From assembly GCF_023337795.1 (NCBI RefSeq), contig NZ_JALIRS010000014.1, positions 1-64,000 on the forward strand: 64,000 nucleotides of DNA, read 5' to 3'. This document shows, piece after piece, positions 54,151 to 63,852 of this stretch (the first letter of the stretch is position 1; each line of letters starts with the position of its first letter). The stretch is from Lysinibacillus sp. BPa_S21 (GTDB lineage: Bacteria > Bacillota > Bacilli > Bacillales_A > Planococcaceae). Below the pieces are notes generated by a model that worked only from the letters and a program-made list of their open reading frames with translations, had not been told where the DNA came from and made no database searches. The translations under genes and the position numbers were made by a program.

Positions 54151-54190
54151 AAGGGTGGCTCAGAAATCATCTGAACCACCCTTTATTTTT
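54151..54190 (+). terminator. Terminator of xpaC-telA
   Basis: AAGGGTGGCTCAG (54151-54163) pairs with CTGAACCACCCTT (54171-54183) with one mismatch, followed by TATTTTT. Confidence 0.9.
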
Positions 54191-54295
54191 ATTCATACCG
54201 ACTAAAGGAATGAATGGTGCTAGCACTATTTAACACCAGGACGTATTGTTTATGTACATGATAGCATTCATGACGCCATGGTGAAATCGATCTAG

Positions 54296-54493
54296 TCATT
54301 CGAAATAATCTTTATAGTAGCCACCAATATTACCAGTGTTATCGATAATAAAAATGAATTCTTCTGTTTCATTTTTTACATCATATTGTTTCCCTACTGT
54401 TAATACGTTTGAAACTAAATATTTTGATGCATTTGTATGCTTGCAAGTAACTGTGCGTACTGTCGGTGCATCTTTCCATTTTAAATGTAACAT
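54296..54493 (-). CDS. Small conserved protein (DUF6501-like)
   Basis: 65 residues from the ATG after GAGGTAGAGAG; the frame upstream lacks a site. It reads MLHLKWKDAPTVRTVTCKHT and then a beta-rich part with EEFIFIIDNTGNIGGYYKDY. I believe it belongs to the DUF6501 family of Bacillales but am not certain. No function is known. Confidence 0.65.
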   Translation of the reverse strand: MLHLKWKDAPTVRTVTCKHTNASKYLVSNVLTVGKQYDVKNETEEFIFIIDNTGNIGGYYKDYFE

Positions 54494-54656
54494 AATCTCT
54501 CTACCTCTCTTTACTAGCACTATGTAATGTCTACAACTTATTTTATAATATTTTTGTACGCTTGTGGAGAAAAAAACCATAGAAGACCATATTTTCTCCA
54601 GAACTATCCGTTTTATACCCATATCCTTCATAAAAAATTACTAGAGGTGTTAATAT

Positions 54657-54752
54657 ATGAGCTTTGGTGGTGTACCGCAATGGTTTTTTATACTGGCCGT
54701 TGCCTTTGCAATTTGCTTTATTTTATACGCAGAATGGAATTCTAGAAAATAA
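54657..54752 (+). CDS. 31-residue membrane peptide
   Basis: MSFGGVPQWFFILAVAFAIC starts a single hydrophobic helix that ends in a short polar tail with WNSRK. AGAGGTG lies seven bases before the ATG and a strong terminator follows at once, so it looks like a genuine small gene. Function unknown. Confidence 0.6.
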   Translation: MSFGGVPQWFFILAVAFAICFILYAEWNSRK

Positions 54753-54784
54753 GTGAGCCCATTAATTTGGACTCACTTTTTTTG
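54752..54784. terminator. Bidirectional terminator
   Basis: AGTGAGCCC (54752-54760) pairs with GGACTCACT (54769-54777), followed by a run of seven T. It lies between the small peptide gene and the converging ABC transporter operon. Confidence 0.85.
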
Positions 54785-54799
54785 ATTGCTAGTTGCAAG

Positions 54800-55531
54800 T
54801 TATTTTAATGTTCGTTTTAAAAACTCTTTTGTCCGTTCATGTTGAGGGGTGATTAAAACCTGTGCAGGTGACCCTTCCTCTACAATAACACCTTTATCCA
54901 TAAAGACGACACGATCTGCTACTTCTTTAGCAAATTCCATTTCATGTGTAACAATTAACATTGTATTCCCGGCATCAGCTAGCTGACGCATTACTTTCAA
55001 CACTTCACCTACCATTTCTGGATCAAGGGCTGACGTCGGTTCATCAAACAGCATGACTTCCGGGCTCATGGACAATGCTCGCGCAATCGCTACCCGCTGT
55101 TTTTGACCACCAGAAAGTTGTCGTGGCTTTGCACTAACGTATTGATCCATACCTACAATTTGCAAATATTTTAAAGCAACTTCCTCTGCTTCAACCTTCG
55201 AACGCTTTAAAACTTTCATTTGACCAACTGTGCAATTTTTAAGCACATTATGATTGTTGAATAAGTTAAATTGTTGAAATACCATACCTAAATGTGTACG
55301 ATATTCCTGGATATTATGCTTTTCATCTAAAATGTTTTCACCTTTATATATAATTTGGCCGCCACTTGGGGTTTCCAGTAAATTAATGCAGCGTAATAAT
55401 GTTGATTTACCAGATCCTGAAGAACCGATCAAGCACACAACCTCGCCTTTTTCTACTTGAAAATTTACATCCTTTAACACTTCGTTACGACCAAATGATT
55501 TACTTAAGTGCTCTATTTTAATAACTGTCAT
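54800..55531 (-). CDS. Amino-acid ABC transporter, ATPase
   Basis: 243 residues of the polar amino-acid (GlnQ/HisP) ATPase type. Walker A is GSSGSGKST near 33-41, the Q-loop QFNLFNN, the signature [15 protein letters not shown] near 135, and Walker [13 protein letters not shown]. It powers uptake with the permease and binding protein encoded upstream. Because a lysine riboswitch controls the operon, the probable substrate is lysine (inference). Confidence 0.93.
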   Translation of the reverse strand: MTVIKIEHLSKSFGRNEVLKDVNFQVEKGEVVCLIGSSGSGKSTLLRCINLLETPSGGQIIYKGENILDEKHNIQEYRTHLGMVFQQFNLFNNHNVLKNCTVGQMKVLKRSKVEAEEVALKYLQIVGMDQYVSAKPRQLSGGQKQRVAIARALSMSPEVMLFDEPTSALDPEMVGEVLKVMRQLADAGNTMLIVTHEMEFAKEVADRVVFMDKGVIVEEGSPAQVLITPQHERTKEFLKRTLK

Positions 55532-55543
55532 TTACTCGTCCCC

Positions 55544-56269
55544 CTATATTGCTTCTCTCTGTTCTTTTTGATAGGCATCTGGTCCATCCAGTCGTTTTTC
55601 AATATACAGTAAAATTCTTGATGCTGTGAATGTCATGATGAAATAAAGAACACAAGCTATAAAGAAGGATTCAAAATAACGAAAGTTATTCCCTGCAATT
55701 GACTTTGTTTGGAAAAATAATTCTGTAACTCCAATAACGTTTAAAACGGCTGTATCTTTAATGTTCATAATTAATTGGTTACCAGTTGCCGGCAATATAT
55801 TTCGGGCAACTTGTGGTAAAACAACATGTAGCATGATTTGAACATGATTCATACCAATGGCCGATGCAGCCTCGTACTGCCCTTGATCAATGGAAACAAT
55901 ACCGCCACGCACGATTTCTGCCATATAAGCACCCGTATTGAGTGAAACCACTAAAATACCCGCTGTAATAAAATGCATATCAATACCAAATGCTATATCT
56001 AATCCGAAAAATACAACCATTGCTTGTACAATCATTGGTGTACCACGGAAGAATTCGACATAGCAAGTAAGTATAAAATTAATGAGTTTTAAGCAATAAA
56101 ATTTTACACCCTTTTTACGAACTTTGATGGTATGCATAATTCCAATGAAAAATCCGATAAGTGCACCAATAATTGTACTACTAATTGAAATAAGTAATGT
56201 ATAATAAGTACCTCGTAAAAACATTTGCCAGTTGTTCTCAACAATAGAAATAATCCATTCAAGACTCAT
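55544..56269 (-). CDS. Amino-acid ABC transporter, permease
   Basis: 241 residues from the ATG after AGGAGGAAC; the frame to 56287 has no site. It has about five membrane helices and the polar amino-acid permease signature (EFFRGTPMIVQAMVVFFGL and the EAA loop YEAASAIGMNHVQIMLHVVLP). It forms the channel, probably as a homodimer, for the substrate delivered by the binding lipoprotein. It lies 12 bases before the ATPase gene. Confidence 0.93.
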   Translation of the reverse strand: MSLEWIISIVENNWQMFLRGTYYTLLISISSTIIGALIGFFIGIMHTIKVRKKGVKFYCLKLINFILTCYVEFFRGTPMIVQAMVVFFGLDIAFGIDMHFITAGILVVSLNTGAYMAEIVRGGIVSIDQGQYEAASAIGMNHVQIMLHVVLPQVARNILPATGNQLIMNIKDTAVLNVIGVTELFFQTKSIAGNNFRYFESFFIACVLYFIMTFTASRILLYIEKRLDGPDAYQKEQREAI

Positions 56270-56405
56270 GATGTTCCTCCTAACCACGTCGTGTTGCTTG
56301 TTTGTTACAGTATCTTATGAAACTTTTAGCTAAGACATTATTAAATATTTTGAGAGATTTTGTGATTGCACGGACTAGCAAATAGCCCGTGCATGTAAGT
56401 TTATG

Positions 56406-57272
56406 TTATTGAGCTGCTGGTTGTTGGCTAATGGCTTCTTCCATAATTTTTTGGCGCTCATCTTCTGAAATACCTTTTAAGATGTCATTGATTTTTTCAA
56501 GATCTGCATCACCTTTGCGTACACCAACTGCGATTGATGTATTTGAAATATCTGTCTTGAAGCCTTTTTCAAACTTTACATACGTAAATTTATCATTTGC
56601 AGCAGCAGCCGAAATACCTTCTGGACGTTCTGCTACATAGCCGTCAATTTTTCCAGCTTCTAAAGCTACACGCATAGCTGGGAAGTTATCCATTGCAGTT
56701 TGTTTTTTTACACCTTTGATTTGATCAATAACTGTGTAGTTAGAAGTATTTAATTGTGATGTGATTTTAGCTCCAGAGAAATCTTGGATGGATGTTGCTT
56801 TTTCATATTTGCTTCCTTTTTTAATAACCATGACAAAATCAGATGTATAGTAGTTTTCTGTAAAGTCGATTGTTTGCTTACGCTTATCGGTAGGTGACAT
56901 ACCAGCAATGATTGCATCGATTTTATTTGATTGTAGAGCTGGTACTAAACCATCCCATTCTAATTTTACGATCACTAATTCTTTTCCTAAACCTTCCGCT
57001 ATTTTTTTTGCCATTTGTACATCATAGCCACCTGCATATTCTGCATTATCGGCAATTTTTACTGCGCCATTTGCATCATCTTGCTGCGTCCAGTTAAACG
57101 GAGCATAACCTGCTTCCATCCCAATACGGAATTGACCGCCACCCTCTTTTGTATCAGTACTTGCAGTACCTTTACTAGATGATGTCGTATCCTTCTTGTC
57201 ACTCGTACCACAAGCTGCGAGCAAAATTGCGGTCATTACGGCCAACATAAATACTAACAATTTTCTTTTCAT
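56406..57272 (-). CDS. Amino-acid ABC transporter, substrate-binding lipoprotein
   Basis: 288 residues. The lipobox LLAACG ends the signal peptide near residue 20. A Ser/Thr/Lys linker follows, then the type II periplasmic-binding fold (SBP_bac_3) with GMEAGYAPFNW, DGLVPALQSNKIDAIIAGMS and VAERPEGISAA. It captures the amino acid outside the membrane. It is the first gene after the lysine riboswitch, which points to lysine as ligand. Confidence 0.93.
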   Translation of the reverse strand: MKRKLLVFMLAVMTAILLAACGTSDKKDTTSSSKGTASTDTKEGGGQFRIGMEAGYAPFNWTQQDDANGAVKIADNAEYAGGYDVQMAKKIAEGLGKELVIVKLEWDGLVPALQSNKIDAIIAGMSPTDKRKQTIDFTENYYTSDFVMVIKKGSKYEKATSIQDFSGAKITSQLNTSNYTVIDQIKGVKKQTAMDNFPAMRVALEAGKIDGYVAERPEGISAAAANDKFTYVKFEKGFKTDISNTSIAVGVRKGDADLEKINDILKGISEDERQKIMEEAISQQPAAQ

Positions 57273-57313
57273 CAAATATTCCCCTTTTCTATAAAAAAAT
57301 AAGACAACTGTAC

Positions 57314-57345
57314 AAAAAAAGACCTAAGTACTGAACTTAGGTCTT
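57314..57345 (-). terminator. Riboswitch expression-platform terminator
   Basis: AAGACCTAAGT pairs with ACTTAGGTCTT (11 bp, 57319-57329 with 57335-57345), and a T-run follows on the minus strand. It lies between the lysine aptamer and the first gene. Confidence 0.9.
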
Positions 57346-57391
57346 ACTTTTTTTAACAGTTGCCCAAATCCTCACTATAATTCCATCATTC

Positions 57392-57573
57392 CGAGATAGC
57401 ACAACCTAGTAAACCTGGAAAATAATTCTCTAGGACAGTCCTGCACTTATTCACTGCAGACCCAGCATAAAAGTACGAGCTCCTTTTATACTTCGGCGAT
57501 AGTTCCTTCTTCATTGCGTCTTCGCTTGCTTGTACTCAACAATGAACTAATAAATACCGCGCCTCTACCTCAC
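57392..57573 (-). promoter_or_regulatory. Lysine riboswitch (L-box)
   Basis: On the minus strand the conserved L-box blocks occur in order: GAGGTAGAGGCGCGG at the 5' side, CGCCGAAG in the middle, GTGAATAAGTGCAGGACTGT, and GCTATCTCG closing P1. With lysine bound, the terminator at 57314-57345 should form and shut off the transporter operon. Confidence 0.93.
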
Positions 57574-57615
57574 AATAGGATAAATGTGAGGTTTGTTTAT
57601 TTAATTGATATTAAG

Positions 57616-57645
57616 ATACTACTATAAAAGTAACTTATTCGTCAA
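57616..57645 (-). promoter_or_regulatory. Promoter of the riboswitch leader
   Basis: TTGACG (57640-57645) and TAGTAT (57616-57621) are 18 bases apart on the minus strand, just before the L-box. The -10 is imperfect. Confidence 0.6.
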
Positions 57646-57800
57646 GATAATTTTATTACTTTTCAGACTAATTACAATATTAGGGTTTTTTATCTATTTT
57701 ATAGCCAAATATACACTCTTACAATGTTGAAAATGATAACTCCGCTTAGCCATGAGATTTCGATAAAAGCGTATGTCGTCGCTTCGTGCCTGTTCAAGTC

Positions 57801-58005
57801 GTTCCGGCCAATCTTTCCGTCACTTCGGCCGTTTTATCCGTCGCTTTGACTCTTTTTTCCGTCGTTCTTGCTGCTGTTTCCGTCGCTTTGTGTCCGTTTC
57901 GTCGTTCCGGTCAATCTTTCCGTCGCTTCGATTGTTTTATCCGTCACTTTGACTCTTCTTTCCTTCGTTTTAAGTGCTGTTTCCGTCGCTTCGGTTCTTT
58001 TATCC
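57801..58005. repeat. Tandem 103-bp repeat built of TTTCCGTCRCTT-type subrepeats
   Basis: Two copies of a 103-bp unit (starting 57801 and 57904) with about 85% identity; within each, TTTCCGTCGCTT-like blocks recur about every 20 bases. A 79-codon frame across it is Arg/Phe-rich and looks artefactual. On the other strand the core reads AAGCGACGGAAA. It stands between the ABC operon and odhB, with strong strand asymmetry (C/T-rich on plus). Confidence 0.8.
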
Positions 58006-58037
58006 ATCACTTCTTTATAAATTGATCCATAAAAAGA

Positions 58038-58073
58038 TAAAAAACCCTGCGAAACAATGTTCGCAAGGTTTTT
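58038..58073 (-). terminator. Terminator of the odhAB operon
   Basis: AAAACCTTGCGAA pairs with TTTCGCAGGGTTTT on the minus strand with a small loop and a T-run, about 15 bases past odhB. Confidence 0.88.
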
Positions 58074-58086
58074 ATAAGCCCAGGAA

Positions 58087-59322
58087 TTAAGAATTTAATA
58101 ATAAATCTTCTGGGTTTTCAAGTAATTCTTTAACAGTTTTAAGGAAGCCTACAGAATCTTTACCATCGATAATACGGTGGTCATAAGAAAGTGCTAAGTA
58201 CATCATTGGGCGAATTTCTACTTCACCATTCACTTCAACTGGACGTTTTTTGATAGTGTGCATACCAAGGATAGCAGCTTGTGTACCATTCATGATAGGT
58301 GTAGACATTAATGAACCGAATACCCCACCATTTGTAATTGTGAATGAGCCACCTGAAAGATCTGCTAAACCTAATTTTTTATCGCGTGCTTTTTTCGCTA
58401 GGTCTGCAATTGAATCTTCAATTTCTGCAAAGTTTTTACGGTCAGCATCACGTACAACTGGTACTACTAAACCTTCTTCTGTTGATACAGCTACACCGAT
58501 ATCAAAGAAGTTGTTTAAGTGAATTTCATCACCCACGATTTGTGCGTTAACATATGGGTATTTTTTAAGTGCTGCAACTACAGCTTTTGTGAAGAATGAC
58601 ATGAAACCAAGTTTTGAGCCAGTTGACTCGAAGAATTGGTCTTTTTTACGAGAACGTAAAGCCATTACGTTTGTCATATCTACTTCGTTAAATGTTGTTA
58701 ACATTGCTGTAGATTGTTTTACTTCAAGTAAGCGTTTTGCAATTGTTTGACGGCGACGGCTCATTTTTTCAACTGTCACACGTGATTCATCAACTGCTGC
58801 AACTGCTTTCGGTGCTGCTGGAGCTGCTTGTGATGCTGCAACTGGAGCTGTACCATGAGCTGCTACGTCTTGTACACGAACGCGGCCTTGTGGATCTACT
58901 GGAGATACAGCAGCAAGGTCAATACCTTTTTCACGAGCAAGTTTACGAGCTGCTGGAGATGCGATTACACGCTCACCAGTAGTTTCTTCTACAACTGGTG
59001 CTGCTGCAACAGGTGCAGGTGCCGCTTGTGGTGCTGCTGGAGCTGGTGCTGCCTCAACTGGAGCTGCCGGAGCAGGTGCTGCGCCTTCGCCAGCTTCTAC
59101 AACTGCGATTACTTGACCTACTAGTACAGTATCGCCTTCTTCAGCTAAAATTTGAGTTAAAACTCCCGCTTCTTCAGAAATGATTTCAGCGTTTACTTTA
59201 TCTGTTTCAAGTTCAACGATGAATTCACCTTTTTCAACGCGATCGCCCACTTTTTTTACCCACTGTGCGATACTACCTTCTGTAATCGATTCTGCTAATT
59301 CAGGGACTTTAATTTCAGCCAC
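58087..59322 (-). CDS. odhB: 2-oxoglutarate dehydrogenase E2, dihydrolipoyl succinyltransferase
   Basis: 411 residues from a GTG at 59322, eight bases after AAGGAGG; orthologues also begin (M)[11 protein letters not shown], so the upstream ATGs are not used. In order: a lipoyl domain with ETDKVNAEI (lipoylated Lys near 42), an Ala/Pro linker, a peripheral-subunit-binding domain (about 125-160, [14 protein letters not shown]), a second linker, and the catalytic domain with [11 protein letters not shown]. It transfers the succinyl group to CoA in the TCA cycle. It follows odhA by 91 bases. Confidence 0.97.
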   Translation of the reverse strand: MAEIKVPELAESITEGSIAQWVKKVGDRVEKGEFIVELETDKVNAEIISEEAGVLTQILAEEGDTVLVGQVIAVVEAGEGAAPAPAAPVEAAPAPAAPQAAPAPVAAAPVVEETTGERVIASPAARKLAREKGIDLAAVSPVDPQGRVRVQDVAAHGTAPVAASQAAPAAPKAVAAVDESRVTVEKMSRRRQTIAKRLLEVKQSTAMLTTFNEVDMTNVMALRSRKKDQFFESTGSKLGFMSFFTKAVVAALKKYPYVNAQIVGDEIHLNNFFDIGVAVSTEEGLVVPVVRDADRKNFAEIEDSIADLAKKARDKKLGLADLSGGSFTITNGGVFGSLMSTPIMNGTQAAILGMHTIKKRPVEVNGEVEIRPMMYLALSYDHRIIDGKDSVGFLKTVKELLENPEDLLLNS

Positions 59323-59413
59323 TTTCATTTCCTCCTTTAATAAACGTGCATTGTGCACATTAGAAGGGCTACCGCCTTAGCAAGTAGCCCGGCTCTCATT
59401 AATTAATATGTGA

Positions 59414-62236
59414 TTATTTAACCTTTACAGGCTCAGCAACTGCTTCTTCTACAAGTGCTGCTTGAGCTGCTTTATGAGAATCTGCATCACCTTCAGAAGT
59501 CGAACTCATTGCAGGTCGACCTACATAACGTAGTTTTTTACCTTCTGAAAGTTCGTGTAATGTTTCTAATGCATAATTCCAAGAACCTTGGTTTTTAGGT
59601 TCTTCTTGTACCCAAACGATTTCTTTTACATTAGGATACTTAGCAATGATATCAGCTACTTGCTCTTTTGGGAATGGGTAAAGTTGTTCTACACGAATAA
59701 TGTGTAAGTGATCGAAGCCTTCACCGTCTTTAATGCGGTCTGCAATGTCGATCATTACTTTACCTGTACCTAATACAATACGTTCTACAGCTTCTGGTTT
59801 CGAACCTAGACCTGGTTGCTCAATTACTTCTTGGAATGAGCCATTTGCCAATTGTTCAGCGTTCGCTGCAGCTAATGGGTGACGAAGTAAGTACTTAGGT
59901 GAAACCACTACAAGTGGACGAACACCTTCAGTTCCTAATAATGCTGCTTGACGACGTAATAAGTGGTAGTAGTTACCTGCGTTTGAGCAGTTCGCAACGA
60001 ACCAGTTATTTTCAGCTGACATTTGTAAGTAACGTTCCATACGGCTTGAAGAGTGTTCTGGTCCTTGACCTTCATAGCCATGTGGTAAAAGAATAACTAA
60101 ACCAGATTTTTGACCCCATTTAGCACGTGCACCTGAAATAAAGTTATCGAACATAACTTGTGCCATGTTAGCAAAGTCACCAAATTGAGCTTCCCAAACT
60201 GATAGCACATGATCATTTTCTAAATTGTAACCATATTCAAAGCCTACTACCCCAGCTTCTGTAAGTGGAGAGTTGTGTACTGTAAATGATGCATTTGCAC
60301 CTGAAATATGGTGAAGTGGTGTGAATAACTTACCATTGTTTTTGTCATGTAACACTAAGTGACGTTGAGAGAACGTACCACGTTGTGCATCTTGACCTGT
60401 AAAACGTACTGGAGTGCCATCTTGAATAATCGTTGCATATGCTAAAGTTTCTGCATGACCCCAGTCGATTTTTGCAGAAGCAAATGCATCACGGCGTTTT
60501 TCTAAAATTTTACCAAGTTTTTTCTGTGGTTCGAAGTTTTCTTCAAACACTAAAAGCTCTTCATTAATTTTTTCTAGACGTTCCGCACCAACTGCTGTAT
60601 CAATTTGTGGGAATTCTACTTTTAATTCTTCAGGCATTTCTGGATGCTTATGCTCATCTTTGTCTGCCATTTCTTTCACATGATCATAAGCTGCTTGCAT
60701 CTCTGCATAAATAGCTTTATCTAAAGCTGCTACTTCTTCAGCAGAAACTACGCCTTCAGCTGCTAATTGAGCACCGTATAAAGCGCGAACTGGTTCATGT
60801 TTAGAAACTAATTTATATGTTTCTGGGTTTGTTACAGTTGGATCATCCGTTTCATTATGACCATGACGACGGTAACCGATAAGGTCAACGATGATATCTT
60901 TACCGAATTTTTGACGGTAGTTAGCTGCAAAGCGTCCTACTAAAGCTACAGACTCAGGGCTATCTGCATTTACATGCACAACTGGTACTTCATAACCTTT
61001 TGCAGGGTCAGAAGAGTAAACAGAAGAGCGAGAGTCTTGTAATTCAGTTGTAAATCCAATCATGTTATTAGCAATGATGTGAATTGTACCACCAGTAGTG
61101 AACCCTTCAGTTTTTGCAAAGTTTAATACTTCTGTTACGATCCCTTGACCTGGGAATGCAGCGTCACCATGCACAAGAATACCTAATCCTTTTGTGCGGT
61201 CATGAATAGCTTGCCCTGGTTTAGAAGTGTCATCTTGTGCTGCACGTGCAGTACCTAAAACAACAGGATTCCCTACTTCTAAGTGGGATGGGTTGTAAGC
61301 TAGCTTTACATTCATACCAGATTCACGCATATATGAAGCACCCATATGGTACTTAACATCACCAGTCCAGCCTTTTGTAATTTCAAGGCGGCCGTCTTCT
61401 GGGATAAATAAATCATTAGATACATGTGCAAAGTCAGAGAACATCATATCGTATGGTTTATTTAAAATGTGTGTTAACACGTTTAAACGACCACGGTGAG
61501 CCATACCAATACGTACTTTTTCCACGTTATTTGCTTCAACTGTTTTCAAAATTTCATCAAATAGAACGATTTGAGTATCTAAACCTTCACCAGAGAAACG
61601 TTTTTGACCTACAAAAGTTTTATGAATAAACTTCTCGAAGTTTTCAACACGAGTTAAACGGTCTAATAAAGCTTTTTTCTCATTAGAAGTTAATGATTGT
61701 TTAAATGAACCTGTTTCAATTTGTGCTTGAATCCAATCACGTTCTTCTGTAGTTCCTACGTGATTATATTCAAACGCTACTTTACCTGTATAAACAGATT
61801 TTAAGTAATTGATTGCATCTTTACCATTTTTCACGTTTGCTGGCACATCTTTGAAGAAGACAGCTGCAGGAATTTCAGCTAAATCTGCAGCGCTTAGGTT
61901 GAACGCGCTTTCTTCAATTTGAGCTGTTTGTAGTTCACGGTTTTTCAAAGGATAAATATCTGCCGCTAAATGACCGTTTGAACGGATTGCATCTGCTAAT
62001 TTCACAGCTGCTAACACTTTCTTGTAATCGCCAGCAGGAGCTGCTGCATTACTAGCTACAGCTACTTCACCTTCTACTACTACTGGTGCACCAAATTGTT
62101 GGAATAATAATACTAACTCCGGTTCTACTTCTTCAGGAGACTGTAAGAATAAGTCGTATTGCTCCATCACATATCCTAGGTTAGGACCAGAGAAAGCTGA
62201 CCATGGAGAACTTACAGTTGTAACGTTGTTCGACAT
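59414..62236 (-). CDS. odhA: 2-oxoglutarate dehydrogenase E1 component
   Basis: 940 residues from the ATG after GGAGG at suitable distance. It has the thiamine-diphosphate enzyme fold of OdhA/SucA: IGMAHRGRLNVLTHI near 245, HGDAAFPGQGIVTEVLN near 350 and the transketolase-like C-terminal half (GHAETLAYATI, GQDAQRGTFSQRHLVLHD). It decarboxylates 2-oxoglutarate and passes the succinyl group to OdhB. The pair forms one operon; the E3 subunit is encoded elsewhere. Confidence 0.97.
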   Translation of the reverse strand: MSNNVTTVSSPWSAFSGPNLGYVMEQYDLFLQSPEEVEPELVLLFQQFGAPVVVEGEVAVASNAAAPAGDYKKVLAAVKLADAIRSNGHLAADIYPLKNRELQTAQIEESAFNLSAADLAEIPAAVFFKDVPANVKNGKDAINYLKSVYTGKVAFEYNHVGTTEERDWIQAQIETGSFKQSLTSNEKKALLDRLTRVENFEKFIHKTFVGQKRFSGEGLDTQIVLFDEILKTVEANNVEKVRIGMAHRGRLNVLTHILNKPYDMMFSDFAHVSNDLFIPEDGRLEITKGWTGDVKYHMGASYMRESGMNVKLAYNPSHLEVGNPVVLGTARAAQDDTSKPGQAIHDRTKGLGILVHGDAAFPGQGIVTEVLNFAKTEGFTTGGTIHIIANNMIGFTTELQDSRSSVYSSDPAKGYEVPVVHVNADSPESVALVGRFAANYRQKFGKDIIVDLIGYRRHGHNETDDPTVTNPETYKLVSKHEPVRALYGAQLAAEGVVSAEEVAALDKAIYAEMQAAYDHVKEMADKDEHKHPEMPEELKVEFPQIDTAVGAERLEKINEELLVFEENFEPQKKLGKILEKRRDAFASAKIDWGHAETLAYATIIQDGTPVRFTGQDAQRGTFSQRHLVLHDKNNGKLFTPLHHISGANASFTVHNSPLTEAGVVGFEYGYNLENDHVLSVWEAQFGDFANMAQVMFDNFISGARAKWGQKSGLVILLPHGYEGQGPEHSSSRMERYLQMSAENNWFVANCSNAGNYYHLLRRQAALLGTEGVRPLVVVSPKYLLRHPLAAANAEQLANGSFQEVIEQPGLGSKPEAVERIVLGTGKVMIDIADRIKDGEGFDHLHIIRVEQLYPFPKEQVADIIAKYPNVKEIVWVQEEPKNQGSWNYALETLHELSEGKKLRYVGRPAMSSTSEGDADSHKAAQAALVEEAVAEPVKVK

Positions 62237-62370
62237 GAAAAATGACCTCCAAATTTTGCCTTTCGGCAGTTCCATTAATTAAAATACAATTAATTATATA
62301 ATATTTCTTCGTTCTTTTAAAGGATGTTTGACATCTTATCCAATATTTAAAGAACGTTTTTTCCATCTCA

Positions 62371-62398
62371 ATCTTACTACTCTTCACAAAAAATACAA
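62371..62398 (-). promoter_or_regulatory. Probable odhA promoter
   Basis: TTGTAT (62393-62398) and TAAGAT (62371-62376) are 16 bases apart on the minus strand, about 135 bases before the start codon. Confidence 0.55.
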
Positions 62399-62466
62399 CT
62401 CTTTTTAGCAAATTAAGCAATTTTATTCTCAAAGGATGAAATAATTAAATAAAGCATGTAATTTTC

Positions 62467-63852
62467 TCAATTTTTCAGCGGGAATTTCATCAAGAAAACG
62501 GTTCCAACATTTTTATCACTCTTGACTTCCACTGAACTATTGTATTTTTCAAGTAACATTTTTGTAATACTTAGCCCTAAGCCTGTACCGCCTATTTGAC
62601 GATTTCTCGCCTCATCAACCCGATAAAAGCGATCAAAGATAAATGGAATGTTTTCTTCAGCTATACCAATTCCATTATCTTCTATTTTAATCAAAACTTC
62701 CTTCCCTAATTCAGATAGTGAAATTTGAATCTCAGGAATTTTTTCACAATAACGAATTGCATTCTCTATTATATTACGAACAATTTGGCTAAGTGCATTT
62801 TCTGTTATAAATAATCGCCCTATTTCTTCATCTTTCGACAGCGTCATTCGAGCTTCTGGATGAAGAATTCTTGTTTCCTCTATAACCGCTTCTATAACAG
62901 CTACTGCATCAGCCTCACATTTGATGTCCTTTTCTTCACGACGTGCTAATTCAAGTAATTCTTCAATCATTTTACGCATCCGTGCAATTTCCGTTAATGA
63001 GGTTTCAATAGATTCCTCTAGAATTTCCGGATCATCCTTCCCCCATCTTTTTAAAAGGGATAGATGTCCTTCAATTGCCTGAATAGGCGTCCGTAACTCA
63101 TGAGAAGCATCCGCTACAAATTGTTGTTGCTGTGTAAATGAGATTTGCAGTTCATTCATCATCGCATTGTACATTTTCAATAAATCACCAATCTCATCTT
63201 GAGACGTGTAAGATAATTGAATGGGTTCATTAAATCCTTTATCCATAACGGTTTTCATAGATGAACGTAACTCATGCAACGGTTTCGTCAAATAATTAGC
63301 AAGATAATAGCCAATTGAGGCTGATAACACTAATCCCCCAATCCCCGCTATGAGCATGGCCGTCAATAAATAATGCATTAGCGACTGAAACTTAGATAAT
63401 GGATGAATAACTTGAATATACCCTTTGAAGAAGCCAAGCATTATCGGTTCGTTAATAACAAAGGCATCCTTATTATCAATTTTCATTTCTATAATTTCAC
63501 GCACTTCGGTTAGCGGCGCTGCTTTCGAAGTTTCATTAATGCTTAAAATTTCAATACCATCTGCATTAAACATTCGGACGGTTTGATCTCGATCTACAAT
63601 GGACTTTAAAAGACCCGTGTTATGTTGAATTTGCTGTATAGAAAGACTAGGTCCTTCCGACTCTAAAAAGGACACCAAATCATTCCTCGTAAGTGTAATC
63701 TTACTCTGCTCATCATTTATTAGCCATGTATGCAGCGAAATATATACGACAATACAAATAATAGTATAGCTAAAAAATATAACAGCACTAGATGTTAGCA
63801 TCCATTTTCTTTGTAAGGACTGATTGACTAAATAATCTCTTAGTTTTTTCAT
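62467..63852 (-). CDS. Sensor histidine kinase, ArlS-like
   Basis: 461 residues. Two membrane helices (about 18-40 and 158-182) enclose an extracytoplasmic sensor of about 115 residues, followed by HAMP, HisKA and HATPase domains. The phospho-His lies in [11 protein letters not shown] near 250, with N box [10 protein letters not shown]1 DNGIGI and G2 GGTGLGLSI. It overlaps the response regulator gene by four bases. Its position next to odhA matches arlS in staphylococci, which supports the ArlS assignment (synteny, inference). Confidence 0.93.
   Translation of the reverse strand: MKKLRDYLVNQSLQRKWMLTSSAVIFFSYTIICIVVYISLHTWLINDEQSKITLTRNDLVSFLESEGPSLSIQQIQHNTGLLKSIVDRDQTVRMFNADGIEILSINETSKAAPLTEVREIIEMKIDNKDAFVINEPIMLGFFKGYIQVIHPLSKFQSLMHYLLTAMLIAGIGGLVLSASIGYYLANYLTKPLHELRSSMKTVMDKGFNEPIQLSYTSQDEIGDLLKMYNAMMNELQISFTQQQQFVADASHELRTPIQAIEGHLSLLKRWGKDDPEILEESIETSLTEIARMRKMIEELLELARREEKDIKCEADAVAVIEAVIEETRILHPEARMTLSKDEEIGRLFITENALSQIVRNIIENAIRYCEKIPEIQISLSELGKEVLIKIEDNGIGIAEENIPFIFDRFYRVDEARNRQIGGTGLGLSITKMLLEKYNSSVEVKSDKNVGTVFLMKFPLKN

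Noticed and set aside
54200-54295. Possible transposase scrap
   Set aside because: Only a short open piece (YLTPGRIVYVHDSIHD) with no recognisable family; too little to call.
57786-58025. 79-codon frame rich in Arg, Phe and Ser
   Set aside because: Lies entirely in the tandem repeat and has no ribosome site.
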